Assembly: GCF_000296695.1 (NCBI RefSeq) | Contig: NZ_BAFK01000021.1 | Coordinates: 1 to 64,000 of the forward strand | DNA: 64,000 nucleotides | Direction: 5' to 3' | Origin: Rheinheimera nanhaiensis E407-8 | GTDB taxonomy: Bacteria > Pseudomonadota > Gammaproteobacteria > Enterobacterales > Alteromonadaceae | Shown: piece by piece, positions 9,114-18,177 of the stretch | Layout: the number at the start of each line of letters is the position of its first letter | Position numbering within the stretch: the first letter of the stretch is position 1 | The notes under the pieces: generated by a model | Database searches by the model: none | The model's input: only the letters and a program-made list of their open reading frames with translations | What the model was told of the DNA's origin: nothing | Translations under genes and position numbers: made by a program

Positions 9114-9321
9114 AGCCGCCTCCGCCACTGCCATTGGCGCCTTTAGCCGCCTCACGCGAGTCCTGCACATGTACGATATGTTGCAGCGCTACCGGATGAC
9201 GGCCAAACGCCATGATAGGGTCAGCCAGCTTGTCGCGCTCATAGGGTTTTACCCAGGGCTCTAAGCTGGCACAGCCACTAAGCAGCAATACAGGCACTAA
9301 ACCCAGCACCCGCTTATTCAC
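9100..9321 (-). CDS. DUF4266 lipoprotein with Gly/Cys-rich C-terminus
   Basis: The start is probably GTG 9321, overlapping the stop of the TlpA gene, with AAGG eight bases upstream. This gives 73 aa with a compact lipoprotein signal (VNKRVLGLVPVLLLSGC). ATG 9348 is an alternative with a less typical N-terminus. The middle contains WVKPYERDKLADPIM, and the end is a glycine run closing with GGGGCGCN, the hallmark of DUF4266. The two terminal cysteines suggest metal or haem binding, or a substrate for the neighbouring thioredoxin (inference). It is embedded between tlpA and DUF3570, its usual companions. Confidence 0.85.
   Translation of the reverse strand: MNKRVLGLVPVLLLSGCASLEPWVKPYERDKLADPIMAFGRHPVALQHIVHVQDSREAAKGANGSGGGGCGCN
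9119..9123 (-). promoter_or_regulatory. strong Shine-Dalgarno for the DUF3570 gene
   Basis: On the minus strand this reads GGAGG, five bases before the GTG at 9113. It lies inside the Gly/Cys-rich 3' codons of the DUF4266 gene, so the glycine codons of one protein double as the ribosome-binding site of the next. This decides the start of DUF3570 in favour of the GTG over the upstream ATGs at 9170 and 9134. Confidence 0.6.
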
Positions 9322-9787
9322 GCAGCAAGCCTTTGATATCGTTTTCATATTTCTTCTCATAACCCGGCTGATAACCGCGATGCACGCTGCGCACTGCACC
9401 GTTTTTGTCAACAATGACGGTGGTCGGCATCGCTTCTACCTGAAACGCCTTGGACACGCTGTTATCGACATCAAACAGCACCGGAAAACCGACCGGCACC
9501 TTGTTCAGATAAGCCAGCGCCGCTTTGCTGTCGTTTTCTACATTAACGCCCCACACCTGCACACCCAGCATCTGATATTTCTGTGCCAGTTTATCCAGTG
9601 CCGGCATTTCCTGAATACAAGGGCCACACCAGCTGGCCCAGAAGTTAATCAGCATAATGTCACCACGCTGTTCAGCCAGGCGCAGGTTGTTGCCATCCAG
9701 TGCCTTCAGGGTAAAATCCGGCGCCTGCGCCGCCTGCAGCGGCAGTGCCAGAGCGGCCAGTACTAATGTGATGATGCGAAGTTTCAT
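9314..9787 (-). CDS. TlpA-family thiol-disulfide oxidoreductase
   Basis: The 157-aa product has a signal peptide (MKLRIITLVLAALALPLQAAQA) and a thioredoxin fold of the TlpA/ResA type. The active site is WCGPC (Cys54, Cys57), the cis-proline loop is MPTT, and FWASWCGPCIQEMPAL is a classic TlpA strand-helix. It acts in the periplasm, probably as a reductant of cysteines. Likely clients are the CxxCH haem motifs of the cytochrome at 11133-13748 or the terminal cysteines of DUF4266 next door (inference from context). It sits 23 bp below the outer-membrane barrel gene. Confidence 0.93.
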   Translation of the reverse strand: MKLRIITLVLAALALPLQAAQAPDFTLKALDGNNLRLAEQRGDIMLINFWASWCGPCIQEMPALDKLAQKYQMLGVQVWGVNVENDSKAALAYLNKVPVGFPVLFDVDNSVSKAFQVEAMPTTVIVDKNGAVRSVHRGYQPGYEKKYENDIKGLLRE

Positions 9788-9810
9788 GCTAGTTCACCTT
9801 CTCTATACAG

Positions 9811-10425
9811 CTAAAAATACAGCGCCAGCCCAAGCGACAAACTTAAGTTATGCGTGGTTTTGCTGCGCGCTAAAATAGTGGTTTCAAAAATATAATCGCT
9901 AAAGGTCAGCTCCACTGCCAGCCAGTCGGTGGCATACAACCTGAACTGACTGCCCAGGTGCAGTGCAAACACTTTATCGCCGGCAAAATCAACATTACCG
10001 CCGCCGGCAAACAGCGCCAAGCCGCTGTTCAGCGCGAAATCACGCGTTAAAAACACTTCGCCCGGCAACAACATATAGCCAACATGGGCACCGTAGTATT
10101 GCCATTTGCGCTGCTCGTCGGTTAACAGCGGTGCGGCGCCACTTAATTCTTCAAACGAGGTGCGACCCGCTTTGGCAAAGGCATACTCGGCACTGAGATA
10201 AAAGTCTTCGTTGATCTGGTAGCTTAATTGCAACGCCCCCAGCGCACTGCTGCCAAAATCTTCAATGCTAAGCACCCCGGCGCGCACCCCCAGCAGCCAA
10301 TTTTCACTATCCAGCACATCTTCGTTAATGATGGTGCGCTCAATATCCGGTGTCACCTGTTGTGCGCCGGCCCAGACGGGGGCCAAACACAGCACTAAAA
10401 AAATACGCTGAAGCCAAGTTTCCAT
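9811..10425 (-). CDS. outer-membrane beta-barrel protein (myxobacterial OMP-like)
   Basis: The 204-aa product has a signal peptide (METWLQRIFLVLCLAPVWAGAQQ), then a short acidic N-terminal stretch (VTPDIERTIINEDVLDSENW) and eight or so amphipathic strands ending in LGLALYF. The pattern NWLLGVRAGVLSIEDFGSS resembles the outer-membrane beta-barrel family found beside GltA/GltB/NfsA-type proteins. The gene overlaps the upstream SH3/barrel gene by 31 bp. Likely an outer-membrane anchor of the envelope complex; ligand unknown. Confidence 0.78.
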   Translation of the reverse strand: METWLQRIFLVLCLAPVWAGAQQVTPDIERTIINEDVLDSENWLLGVRAGVLSIEDFGSSALGALQLSYQINEDFYLSAEYAFAKAGRTSFEELSGAAPLLTDEQRKWQYYGAHVGYMLLPGEVFLTRDFALNSGLALFAGGGNVDFAGDKVFALHLGSQFRLYATDWLAVELTFSDYIFETTILARSKTTHNLSLSLGLALYF

Positions 10426-11132
10426 GTATCAATCTCTTCGTTGTCATTACGGTCGGTGACGATTACGCTGCGCCGGTAGCCGGCACGGGCAATAAAATTG
10501 CGGCTGATATAGTAACGCAGGCCAAGTTCGCTGCTGGCCAGCGTATTGTTGCGATCCGGCGTTTGCACCAGCACAGTGCGCGGCGTGGTACGCAGTACAC
10601 CACCACCGATGCCAAAATAAGGCGATAAGCGCCAGTGTGGCATGGGGCTTAGGTAAATACTCAGCTCTGCCGACAGGTTATCCGCCTGCTGGCCATTGGC
10701 CTGGCCCAGCGCCAGTTCGGCCTGCACAAATTCGCTAAACAGATAAGATACAGACAGCTGATAGTAACTGCTGCCGTTAAAATCACCAAAGGCGACACCC
10801 GCTTCAAACTGACGCTGCCTGTACGCATCCAGTTTGTCGTCGCTGACACTAAAACGCGCACCGTCCTCGCTTTGTAACGCCATCAGATCAGTGCGTGCCA
10901 GCCAGTAACGTTGCTGCTTAAATTCTACCTGCACCCAATCCTGCCGCCGGCTAACTAAGGTTAACCTTTCTTGCTTTATCGCCACCTGTACAATCGGATA
11001 ACCGCGGCCGGGGCCGGAATGTAAATTGACAAAATCGGTCTGCACCGTCACCTGCAGCGGCTCTGCCAATAGCGGCTTTGCCTGTAGCGACGAGCCTATC
11101 AATACCAGCAGAGCAAAAACGAAGCTGCGCAT
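10395..11132 (-). CDS. SH3-domain outer-membrane beta-barrel protein
   Basis: The 245-aa product has a signal peptide (cleavage near LQAKPLLA). A bacterial SH3 domain follows at about residues 26-85 (NLHSGPGRGYPIVQVAIKQE...WVQVEF...YWLARTDL). The C-terminal part is a barrel-like domain of about 140 residues ending LGFSVFF. SH3b domains usually bind peptidoglycan or protein, so this could tether the outer membrane to the cell wall. It follows the cytochrome gene with no gap (stop of one adjoining start of the other) and overlaps the next barrel gene. It is a paralogue-like partner of the 204-aa barrel. Confidence 0.8.
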   Translation of the reverse strand: MRSFVFALLVLIGSSLQAKPLLAEPLQVTVQTDFVNLHSGPGRGYPIVQVAIKQERLTLVSRRQDWVQVEFKQQRYWLARTDLMALQSEDGARFSVSDDKLDAYRQRQFEAGVAFGDFNGSSYYQLSVSYLFSEFVQAELALGQANGQQADNLSAELSIYLSPMPHWRLSPYFGIGGGVLRTTPRTVLVQTPDRNNTLASSELGLRYYISRNFIARAGYRRSVIVTDRNDNEEIDTWKLGFSVFF

Positions 11133-13748
11133 TTATTGCTCCGGTACGGCAAAGGGCGAGTTGTAATACTGGGCGCCGATATCTAACCAGTCCGCCAGCA
11201 GTTTTAGCTCGGCGGCTGTCAGGTAGCCCTGATGGCTGCCGCTTTGGCCAAAGCGGCTGAAAAACGCTGTACTTTGCAGGGCGCTGCCCGCGCGCATACT
11301 GGCGTTTACCGTAACGGTGACCATTAATGGGATCGGATTGCCGTTATCGTCGAGGATCAGATTGCCGTCTTCATCGGTGACAAACAGCAGGTTGCCGTCA
11401 GCGTCTGTCGCCTGCACCAGGCGGTCGACCAGTACGCCACCGACTAACTCCTGTTCATTGTCATTGCTTAACAGCTCACGGTAACTGCGATAGTGCGCAG
11501 CTTCCAGATCTGAGGGTTCAGCATCCAGCTCCAGTTGGGCTACCGGTATGCGGGCATTACCATCGGCATCGGTGCGGCTGTGACAGCTGACACAGGTATT
11601 ATCGGCTATCAGCTCATTGCTTTGGCCATCAAAGCGGCGCCGATCCAGGCTCCACAGTGGCTGGATATGGGTCGGATAGTCAATGCGCAGCCGGCAACTG
11701 GCCAGCCATTGCTCAAAGCAGGCGACGCCGACCGGTAGCGCTGTGGTTAAGTCCTGATAACTGACTAACTCAGCTGCATCCGGTGCGCGCCGGGCCGGAT
11801 CGGTCCAGATATCAATATAGCGCAGCGCTTCATCAAGCTCTGGCACACCATTAATACGGGCTGCGGTTTGCGCCATGGTTTCCCCCGGCAGGGCAATCAG
11901 TTGCGGGTTAGCATTGGCAAAAGGTGCCATAGCGCCTGCGCCACCATTGGCGGGGTCCGCCTCGCCGACGCCGTCAACCCGGCCATGCGGCGCAGTGCTG
12001 TCGGCGGTATGGCAGCCATTACAGCTGCGGGTTTCGCCCGGCCGTAAACTGAGCCATTGTTGGTGCAGCGGCGACACCGCCTGGCCCTGGGCATTTAACA
12101 GCGCTAAATTAAACGGCACATCGGCCGGCACCTTCACCAGTACTGAACCGTCTGGCTCGACCGCGACGGTACCGAGAATGTCGCGCATTAACTGGCGCCG
12201 GCTAACGCCAAAGGCAAAATCCGGCGTATCTAATACCTCTTCCGGCGGCAACGGCACGCCGCGCACTAAACGCAAATACCTGACCGGCCGTTCGCTGGCG
12301 GTGTTTTGCATCGGGTCCGCCAGGCTGGCAAGGTCGACACTGCTGCTACCGGCAAAATCATACACACTGCGGATCTCTAAAATAGCGGCGTTTTCATCAA
12401 TCAGTGTAGTGTCCAGTGTTGGCTTGGCGGGTAAAAAAGCGCCATTGTCATAAGCCTGCAGCACCACCGGCTCACTGACCAAAAGCCCTTCCTGCCCCGG
12501 CCGGACCGGTACCTGAGTTTGCTTTACCGTATCGAACAACCAGAGGCCGTAGAGCGGCTGTGCCAGTTCCAGTTCGCTGGCGTCTTCCACCTGAGCACAG
12601 CTTAACACTTGCTCTGCCACAACAAGCCGGCACGGTGACCAGCTTACCAGGTAGCGGCCACTGCCATCTTTTAACGGCACATAGCTGTTTATCGCACCGG
12701 CGCGCTCGGTACGGCCGGTATTATCAAAAGCCCAGGGAAACAGCGGCGTTTGCGCCGGTTCAACCAAGGTCTGTCCGGCCAGCGGCTGGCTATTGTCGCT
12801 GGCAATATCAATAGCAATACGCTGGGGCCAGCTGTTGTAATAGGGCGCATCAACACTGCTTAATGCCAGCGATACACTGCCATCGTCCAAGACAATCGCC
12901 TTGCCAAACTCCACCCGGCTTTGCTCGGCGCCGCTATTATGTGAATGCCAGCCATAAACTAACTGGTTGTCAGTGCCATCCGGGCGCATTTGGTACCAGT
13001 TCAGCATATTGCGATCGCTTTGGTTATCCCAGCGGCTGTAGATAATGTGGCCATCCGGCAGCAGTGTCGGGTAAAGATCGTGGCTGAGATTAAAGGTTAA
13101 TTGCTCAAGGCCAGTACCGTCGGCATTGATCACATGTAAGTTAAACGCCGGCGCATTTAAATCCTCATCTAACGCAGTGTACTGCGGCTTAAATTCGTCC
13201 AGCAGAATTTGCCGGGATTTTAGCTGGCGGGTAGAGCTGAAAATAATACGGCCGTCGGCTAAAAATGCCGGGCTGACATCATGGCCGCGCTGTGCCTGTT
13301 GCTGATCGGCTATCAGCGGGCTTAAACTGGCACTAGCCACATCATAACGCCATAAGTCCCATTTGGGCTGCAGCTCGTCCGGCACATTGTCGATATCGGG
13401 TGCACGCAGTGCAAACAGCAGCGTTTTGCCATCAGGCGATGCCACCAGATCTTTTACATCGTATAACGCATCGTCAGGGAATAACGCACTGGTTAAATCA
13501 CGCTCGGGTGAGTCGGCAAAGGCATTTTGTTTCAGGATAAGGCGGGCACCTGGGTTAAAGGCACTGGGGTCAAATACCTGTGGCGCGAAGGGTTCGTCTT
13601 CGCTAATCAGCAGCGGACGCTCGACAAATGCCAGCGCAATTTCCTGCACTACAGGGTCAACAGGCTCTTGCTGCACACTGATGTCGGCTTTGCAGCCAAG
13701 CAGTGACAAGCAGACTGAAAGAAGGCATGCTCTTGTTATTATTATCAT
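11133..13748 (-). CDS. beta-propeller di-haem cytochrome c lipoprotein (HzsA-related)
   Basis: The 871-aa product carries a lipoprotein signal (LSLLGC, Cys19). Residues about 85-345 hold WD40/PD40-like propeller blades, such as LVASPDGKTLLFALR, PDGHIIYSRW and INADGTGLEQLTF. The C-terminal part has two haem c-binding motifs, CNGCH (576-580) and CVSCH (719-723), and the cytochrome-type phrase YPTHIQPLW just before the second. An Asp/Asn/Gly-rich loop (about 780-808) looks calcium-binding. The architecture matches the hydrazine-synthase-alpha-related family, whose members are mostly of unknown function. It is the first gene of the operon, right after the recA terminator. A redox or sensing role at the cell surface is inferred. 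Confidence 0.82.
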   Translation of the reverse strand: MIIITRACLLSVCLSLLGCKADISVQQEPVDPVVQEIALAFVERPLLISEDEPFAPQVFDPSAFNPGARLILKQNAFADSPERDLTSALFPDDALYDVKDLVASPDGKTLLFALRAPDIDNVPDELQPKWDLWRYDVASASLSPLIADQQQAQRGHDVSPAFLADGRIIFSSTRQLKSRQILLDEFKPQYTALDEDLNAPAFNLHVINADGTGLEQLTFNLSHDLYPTLLPDGHIIYSRWDNQSDRNMLNWYQMRPDGTDNQLVYGWHSHNSGAEQSRVEFGKAIVLDDGSVSLALSSVDAPYYNSWPQRIAIDIASDNSQPLAGQTLVEPAQTPLFPWAFDNTGRTERAGAINSYVPLKDGSGRYLVSWSPCRLVVAEQVLSCAQVEDASELELAQPLYGLWLFDTVKQTQVPVRPGQEGLLVSEPVVLQAYDNGAFLPAKPTLDTTLIDENAAILEIRSVYDFAGSSSVDLASLADPMQNTASERPVRYLRLVRGVPLPPEEVLDTPDFAFGVSRRQLMRDILGTVAVEPDGSVLVKVPADVPFNLALLNAQGQAVSPLHQQWLSLRPGETRSCNGCHTADSTAPHGRVDGVGEADPANGGAGAMAPFANANPQLIALPGETMAQTAARINGVPELDEALRYIDIWTDPARRAPDAAELVSYQDLTTALPVGVACFEQWLASCRLRIDYPTHIQPLWSLDRRRFDGQSNELIADNTCVSCHSRTDADGNARIPVAQLELDAEPSDLEAAHYRSYRELLSNDNEQELVGGVLVDRLVQATDADGNLLFVTDEDGNLILDDNGNPIPLMVTVTVNASMRAGSALQSTAFFSRFGQSGSHQGYLTAAELKLLADWLDIGAQYYNSPFAVPEQ

Positions 13749-13862
13749 TTCTAATACCAGCTTGCTTCTACTGCGTGGGCAGGATGGCGCAACAGTTTAA
13801 CTTACCATACCGACAGCTTATCGCTGGCTTAACAACACAGCAAGATAAAATTTATTACAAAA

Positions 13863-13884
13863 AAAGCCAGCATAGGCTGGCTTT
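13863..13884 (-). terminator. rho-independent terminator of recA
   Basis: The arms AAAGCCAGC and GCTGGCTTT (nine pairs) enclose a four-base loop and are followed on the minus strand by a T-rich tail (TTTTGTAATAAATTTTA). It lies 22 bp past the recA stop and separates recA from the envelope operon at 13748. Confidence 0.88.
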
Positions 13885-13906
13885 ATTAACGTTAGATGAA
13901 CAGCTG

Positions 13907-14950
13907 TTATAAGTCGGCTTCAAACGCCTCAGGAATGGCCTGCTCTACCGGTGTTTCACCCGGCTTTAACAGCAGGCGGGCACGCAGCTCTTTTTCAATT
14001 TCATCTGCCACCGCCGGGTTGTCCTGCAAAAATTTCATTGCATTGGCTTTACCCTGGCCAATTTTATTGCCCTGATAGGCATACCAGGCGCCGGCTTTAT
14101 CTACCAGGCCTTGTGCGACACCTAAATCAATCAGTTCGCCTAACTTATTAATGCCGGCGCCGTACTGAATAATAAACTCGGCTTGTTTAAACGGCGGTGC
14201 GACTTTGTTTTTCACCACTTTAACGCGGGTTTCGTTACCGGTAATTTCATCACCTTCTTTTACCGAGCCGATACGGCGAATATCCAGACGCACAGAAGCG
14301 TAGAATTTCAGTGCGTTACCACCGGTAGTGGTTTCCGGGTTACCAAACATCACACCAATTTTCATGCGGATCTGATTGATGAAAATACACAGCGTATTAG
14401 AGCGTTTAATGTTGGCGGTTAACTTACGCAGCGCCTGTGACATTAAACGTGCCTGCAAGCCCATGTGGCTGTCACCCATATCACCTTCAATCTCAGCTTT
14501 GGGCGTTAACGCCGCTACCGAGTCAACGATGACCACGTCTACCGCTGCAGAGCGTACCAACATGTCACAAATTTCTAAGGCCTGCTCACCGGTGTCGGGT
14601 TGAGATACCAACAGGGCATCCACATCAACACCCAGTTTTTTCGCGTATACCGGGTCCAGCGCGTGCTCAGCGTCGATAAAAGCACAGGTTTTGCCAGAGC
14701 GCTGCGCTTCAGCAATCACCTGCAGCGTTAAGGTGGTTTTACCGGAAGACTCAGGACCATAAATTTCAACAATACGGCCATAAGGTAAACCGCCGATGCC
14801 AAGGGCAATATCCAGCCCCAGTGAACCGGTCGATACGGCTTCGATATCCAGGGCGGTACTGTCGCCAAGGCGCATAATAGAGCCTTTACCAAACTGACGT
14901 TCAATCTGGCCTAAAGCGGCAGCAAGGGCTTTTTGTTTGTTGTCGTCCAT
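13907..14950 (-). CDS. recA: RecA recombinase
   Basis: The 347-aa product is counted from ATG 14950 ([17 protein letters not shown]), which aligns with the usual RecA N-terminus; earlier ATGs at 14962 and 14986 add unconserved residues. Walker A is GPESSGKT, Walker B is [10 protein letters not shown], and the DNA-binding loops ([16 protein letters not shown] and the [15 protein letters not shown] segment) are intact. It forms the filament on single-stranded DNA for homologous recombination and triggers LexA self-cleavage. A perfect-spacing LexA box at 14991-15010 shows SOS control. It is a monocistronic unit with its own terminator. Confidence 0.98.
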   Translation of the reverse strand: MDDNKQKALAAALGQIERQFGKGSIMRLGDSTALDIEAVSTGSLGLDIALGIGGLPYGRIVEIYGPESSGKTTLTLQVIAEAQRSGKTCAFIDAEHALDPVYAKKLGVDVDALLVSQPDTGEQALEICDMLVRSAAVDVVIVDSVAALTPKAEIEGDMGDSHMGLQARLMSQALRKLTANIKRSNTLCIFINQIRMKIGVMFGNPETTTGGNALKFYASVRLDIRRIGSVKEGDEITGNETRVKVVKNKVAPPFKQAEFIIQYGAGINKLGELIDLGVAQGLVDKAGAWYAYQGNKIGQGKANAMKFLQDNPAVADEIEKELRARLLLKPGETPVEQAIPEAFEADL

Positions 14951-14990
14951 TTTTATATCCATGGTTGCGCCGGCGTCACCGGACAATTAA

Positions 14991-15010
14991 CACTGTATGC
15001 TCGTACAGTA
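14991..15010 (-). promoter_or_regulatory. LexA (SOS) box upstream of recA
   Basis: On the minus strand it reads TACTGTACGAGCATACAGTG, which fits CTGT-N8-ACAG exactly and is close to the E. coli recA operator. It lies 41-60 bp upstream of the recA ATG. A TTGACA hexamer inside the last codons of pncC (minus strand) and an AT-rich segment (GTTAAT) just after the box are candidate promoter elements; which pair is used cannot be decided by eye. Confidence 0.92.
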
Positions 15011-15012
15011 GT

Positions 15013-15513
15013 CTAGTTTGCTTCTGCTGTCAACAGCGCAATACTCTGTTTCAGCGCGTAATGAATGGCTTGCTGGCGCACGGCAGCCCGGTCGCCGGCA
15101 AACACCAGCTGACTGCTGGCCAACTGGCCGTTAAGATAAAAACCAAAACAGACGGTGCCCACCGGCTTATAGGCCGAGCCACCGTCTGGCCCGGCGATGC
15201 CGGACACGGCAATCGCCATGTCAGCGCCGGCTGCAGTGGCCGCGCCCTGCGCCATCTCGCACACCGTTTGCTCGCTTACTGCGCCGTATTGCAATAAGGT
15301 GGCGCTGCGCACCGCCAGTAACTGCTGTTTGGCTTTGTTGCTGTAGGTAATAAAACCACGATCAATATAAGCCGAGCTGCCGGGCACGGCGGTTAAACTA
15401 TAAGCAATACCGCCACCGGTGCAGGATTCAGCAGTGGTGATACTGTACTTTTTCCGTAATAATAGCTGGCCTAAATCTGTCGCCAGCTGCAGGCTGTCTG
15501 CTGCGACCGTCAT
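15013..15513 (-). CDS. pncC: nicotinamide-nucleotide amidohydrolase (CinA C-terminal family)
   Basis: The 166-aa product is a single CinA C-terminal domain. It contains the family signature TAESCTGGGIAYSLT (about 27-41) and VSGIAGPDGGS (about 103-113). PncC hydrolyses NMN to nicotinate mononucleotide in the pyridine nucleotide salvage cycle, in the cytoplasm. Its place just upstream of recA is the standard gammaproteobacterial arrangement. It is divergent from mutS with only 32 bp between the starts, so the two promoters must overlap. The recA promoter lies in its last codons. Confidence 0.93.
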   Translation of the reverse strand: MTVAADSLQLATDLGQLLLRKKYSITTAESCTGGGIAYSLTAVPGSSAYIDRGFITYSNKAKQQLLAVRSATLLQYGAVSEQTVCEMAQGAATAAGADMAIAVSGIAGPDGGSAYKPVGTVCFGFYLNGQLASSQLVFAGDRAAVRQQAIHYALKQSIALLTAEAN

Positions 15514-15545
15514 AGCTTATCCAACAGGGAATACACAACGCCATT

Positions 15546-18119
15546 ATGCCGTCAGAGATGAAAACGGAGCAAGCCTTAAGCGCACATACCCCGATGATGC
15601 AGCAATACCTGGGGTTAAAAGCCCAGCACCCGGACATTTTACTGTTTTACCGCATGGGTGATTTTTATGAGCTGTTTTACGACGATGCAAAACGCGCCGC
15701 AGCGCTGTTGGATATCTCGCTGACCAAGCGCGGCCAAAGTGCCGGCACGCCAATCCCGATGGCGGGCGTGCCCTATCATGCGGTGGAAGGCTATCTGGCA
15801 CGGCTGGTGCAATTAGGCGAGTCGGTGGCCATTTGCGAGCAAATTGGCGATCCGGCGACCAGCAAAGGCCCGGTCGAGCGCAAAGTGGTGCGCATTGTCA
15901 CGCCAGGTACGGTTACCGATGAAGCCTTACTAAACGAGCGGCAGGATAACCTGCTGTGTGCTATCTATCAGCAGCGCGGCCAGTATGGTCTGGCACAGCT
16001 GGATTTAACCAGCGGCCGCTTTTTATTAAACCAGGTGGATAACAGTGACGATTTAGCGGCCTTACTGCAGCGGTTAAACCCGGCAGAGCTGTTGTACCCG
16101 GAAGATTTCAGTGACAGTTACCTGACTGAAAAACGCAAAGGCGCACGGCGCCGGCCAGAGTGGGAATTTGAGCTGGCCAGTGCCAAACGGCTATTGTGCC
16201 AGCAGTTTGCCACCAAAGACTTACTCAGTTTTGGTGTGGAGGATGCCCCGGTGGCACTGATGGCTGCCGGCTGCGTCATGCAGTATGTAAAAGACACCCA
16301 GCGCGCGGCACTGCCGCATATCCGCGCCATCGCACTGGAGCGCAGCCAGGACAATATCGTACTGGATGCCGCGACCCGGCGTAACCTGGAGCTGACGCAA
16401 AACCTGGCCGGCAACTATGAGCATACGCTGGCCGCAGTGCTGGATCGCAGCCAGACGGCGATGGGCTCGCGCCTGTTAAAACGTTGGATCCACGCGCCGC
16501 TTCGCCAGCAGGCCCAGGTGAATGCCCGCTTAGACGCGGTAGCCGAATTACAGCCGCAGTATGACGAGCTACAGCCACTGCTAAAACAGATTGGCGATAT
16601 CGAGCGGGTGATTGCCCGTTTAGCACTGCGTAGCGCCAGGCCGCGTGATTTTGCCAGGCTGCGCCAGGCATTAAGCCAACTGCCCGAGCTGGCGCCGTTA
16701 TTACAGCCACAGCAAAGCGCTCTGCTGCGGCAGATCTGCCAGCACAGCCAGCCGCTGCCCGACTTGCAGCAACTGTTGCAACAGGCCATCGTTGAAACGC
16801 CGCCGGTGCTCATTCGTGATGGCGGTGTCATTGCCCCTGGCTACAACGCCGAGCTGGATCAATGGCGTGCGCTGGCCAGCGGCGCCACAGATTACCTGGA
16901 GCAACTGGAGCGGCGTGAGCGCGAGCGCACCGGCATCGCATCTTTAAAGGTAGGGTTTAATAAAATTCATGGTTATTACATTGAAACCGGCCGCAGTGCT
17001 GATACCAAGGTGCCGGCAGACTATGTGCGCCGCCAGACGCTGAAAAATAACGAGCGTTATATTATTCCCGAGCTAAAAGAGTATGAAGACAAGGTGCTGG
17101 GCAGCCAGAGCAAAGCGTTAGCGCTGGAAAAACAATTGTATGAGCAGCTGTTTGAGTTAACCGCGCCCTATTTGGCCGCGCTGCAGCAGTTAGCGCAGGC
17201 ACTGGCTGAGCTTGACGTACTGTGCTGCTTTAGCGAACGTGCCGACAGCTTGCGTTATTGCCGGCCGAAACTGGTCAGCCAAACCGGCATTAAGCTTGAG
17301 CAGGCGCGCCACCCGGTGGTAGAGCAGGTATTAACCGAGCCTTTTATTGCCAACCCTTTAACGCTCAACAGCAGCCGGCGCATGCTAATGATTACCGGCC
17401 CCAATATGGGCGGTAAATCAACCTACATGCGCCAAACCGCGCTTATTGTGTTAATGGCCTACATCGGCTGCTTTGTGCCGGCCGACAGTGCCGAAATTGG
17501 CCCGGTCGATCGTATTTTCACCCGCATTGGCGCCTCAGATGATTTAGCCTCAGGCCGCTCGACCTTTATGGTAGAGATGACCGAAACCGCCACCATTTTG
17601 CACCATGCCACCGAGCACAGCCTGGTGCTGATGGACGAAATTGGCCGCGGCACCAGTACCTACGACGGCCTGAGTTTAGCCTGGGCCTGTGCCGATTACT
17701 TAGCCAGCCAGATCAAAGCCTTAACCCTGTTTGCCACCCATTATTTTGAATTAACCGAGCTGGCCAGCACTCTACCGGGCTTAGCCAACGTGCACTTAGA
17801 CGCGGTAGAGCACGGTGATGATATCGTGTTTATGCACCATGTACAGGAAGGCGCTGCCAGTAAGAGTTTTGGTTTGCAGGTCGCCCAGCTGGCAGGCGTA
17901 CCTAAAGCAGTTATACAGCGCGCACGGCATAAACTCAGCGAGCTGGAGCAGCATAACCAAAATGCTACACCAGAGGTTACGGCTACAGCAGCACAACCCC
18001 AGCTTGAACTGCTACCGGCTGAGCACCCTGTGCTGGAACAACTACGCGGCCTGGATCCGGATCACCTCAGTGCCCGCCAGGCATTAGAGCTGTTGTATCA
18101 GTTAAAACAGCAGTTATAA
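15546..18119 (+). CDS. mutS: DNA mismatch repair ATPase MutS
   Basis: The 857-aa product has the mismatch-reading motif FYELF in [15 protein letters not shown] near residue 40, the connector and lever domains, Walker [10 protein letters not shown] (about 618-626), and the Walker B/signature region [16 protein letters not shown]. It recognises mismatches and recruits MutL. The length matches E. coli MutS (853 aa). The ATG at 15546 is used; ATG 15558 (four codons later) is an alternative, neither with a strong ribosome-binding site. The C-terminal dimerisation tail is present ([21 protein letters not shown]). Confidence 0.97.
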   Translation: MPSEMKTEQALSAHTPMMQQYLGLKAQHPDILLFYRMGDFYELFYDDAKRAAALLDISLTKRGQSAGTPIPMAGVPYHAVEGYLARLVQLGESVAICEQIGDPATSKGPVERKVVRIVTPGTVTDEALLNERQDNLLCAIYQQRGQYGLAQLDLTSGRFLLNQVDNSDDLAALLQRLNPAELLYPEDFSDSYLTEKRKGARRRPEWEFELASAKRLLCQQFATKDLLSFGVEDAPVALMAAGCVMQYVKDTQRAALPHIRAIALERSQDNIVLDAATRRNLELTQNLAGNYEHTLAAVLDRSQTAMGSRLLKRWIHAPLRQQAQVNARLDAVAELQPQYDELQPLLKQIGDIERVIARLALRSARPRDFARLRQALSQLPELAPLLQPQQSALLRQICQHSQPLPDLQQLLQQAIVETPPVLIRDGGVIAPGYNAELDQWRALASGATDYLEQLERRERERTGIASLKVGFNKIHGYYIETGRSADTKVPADYVRRQTLKNNERYIIPELKEYEDKVLGSQSKALALEKQLYEQLFELTAPYLAALQQLAQALAELDVLCCFSERADSLRYCRPKLVSQTGIKLEQARHPVVEQVLTEPFIANPLTLNSSRRMLMITGPNMGGKSTYMRQTALIVLMAYIGCFVPADSAEIGPVDRIFTRIGASDDLASGRSTFMVEMTETATILHHATEHSLVLMDEIGRGTSTYDGLSLAWACADYLASQIKALTLFATHYFELTELASTLPGLANVHLDAVEHGDDIVFMHHVQEGAASKSFGLQVAQLAGVPKAVIQRARHKLSELEQHNQNATPEVTATAAQPQLELLPAEHPVLEQLRGLDPDHLSARQALELLYQLKQQL

Positions 18120-18126
18120 CTTGACA

Positions 18127-18144
18127 TAAAATGTATACATTTTA
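18127..18144 (+). promoter_or_regulatory. operator palindrome in the benE-gntR promoter
   Basis: TAAAATGTATACATTTTA is a perfect 18-bp palindrome centred on GTATAC. A TTGACA hexamer lies just before it (18121-18126) and TAAATT (18143-18148) follows as a weak -10, so the palindrome fills the spacer. A second GTATAC occurs at 18151-18156. GTATAC-centred sites are typical of FCD-type GntR regulators (VanR/FadR subfamilies), and such a regulator is encoded as the second gene of this operon. Repression by that regulator is the obvious inference. Confidence 0.7.
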
Positions 18145-18177
18145 AATTAGGTATACTTTTTATCGTTGAGTGTTGCT

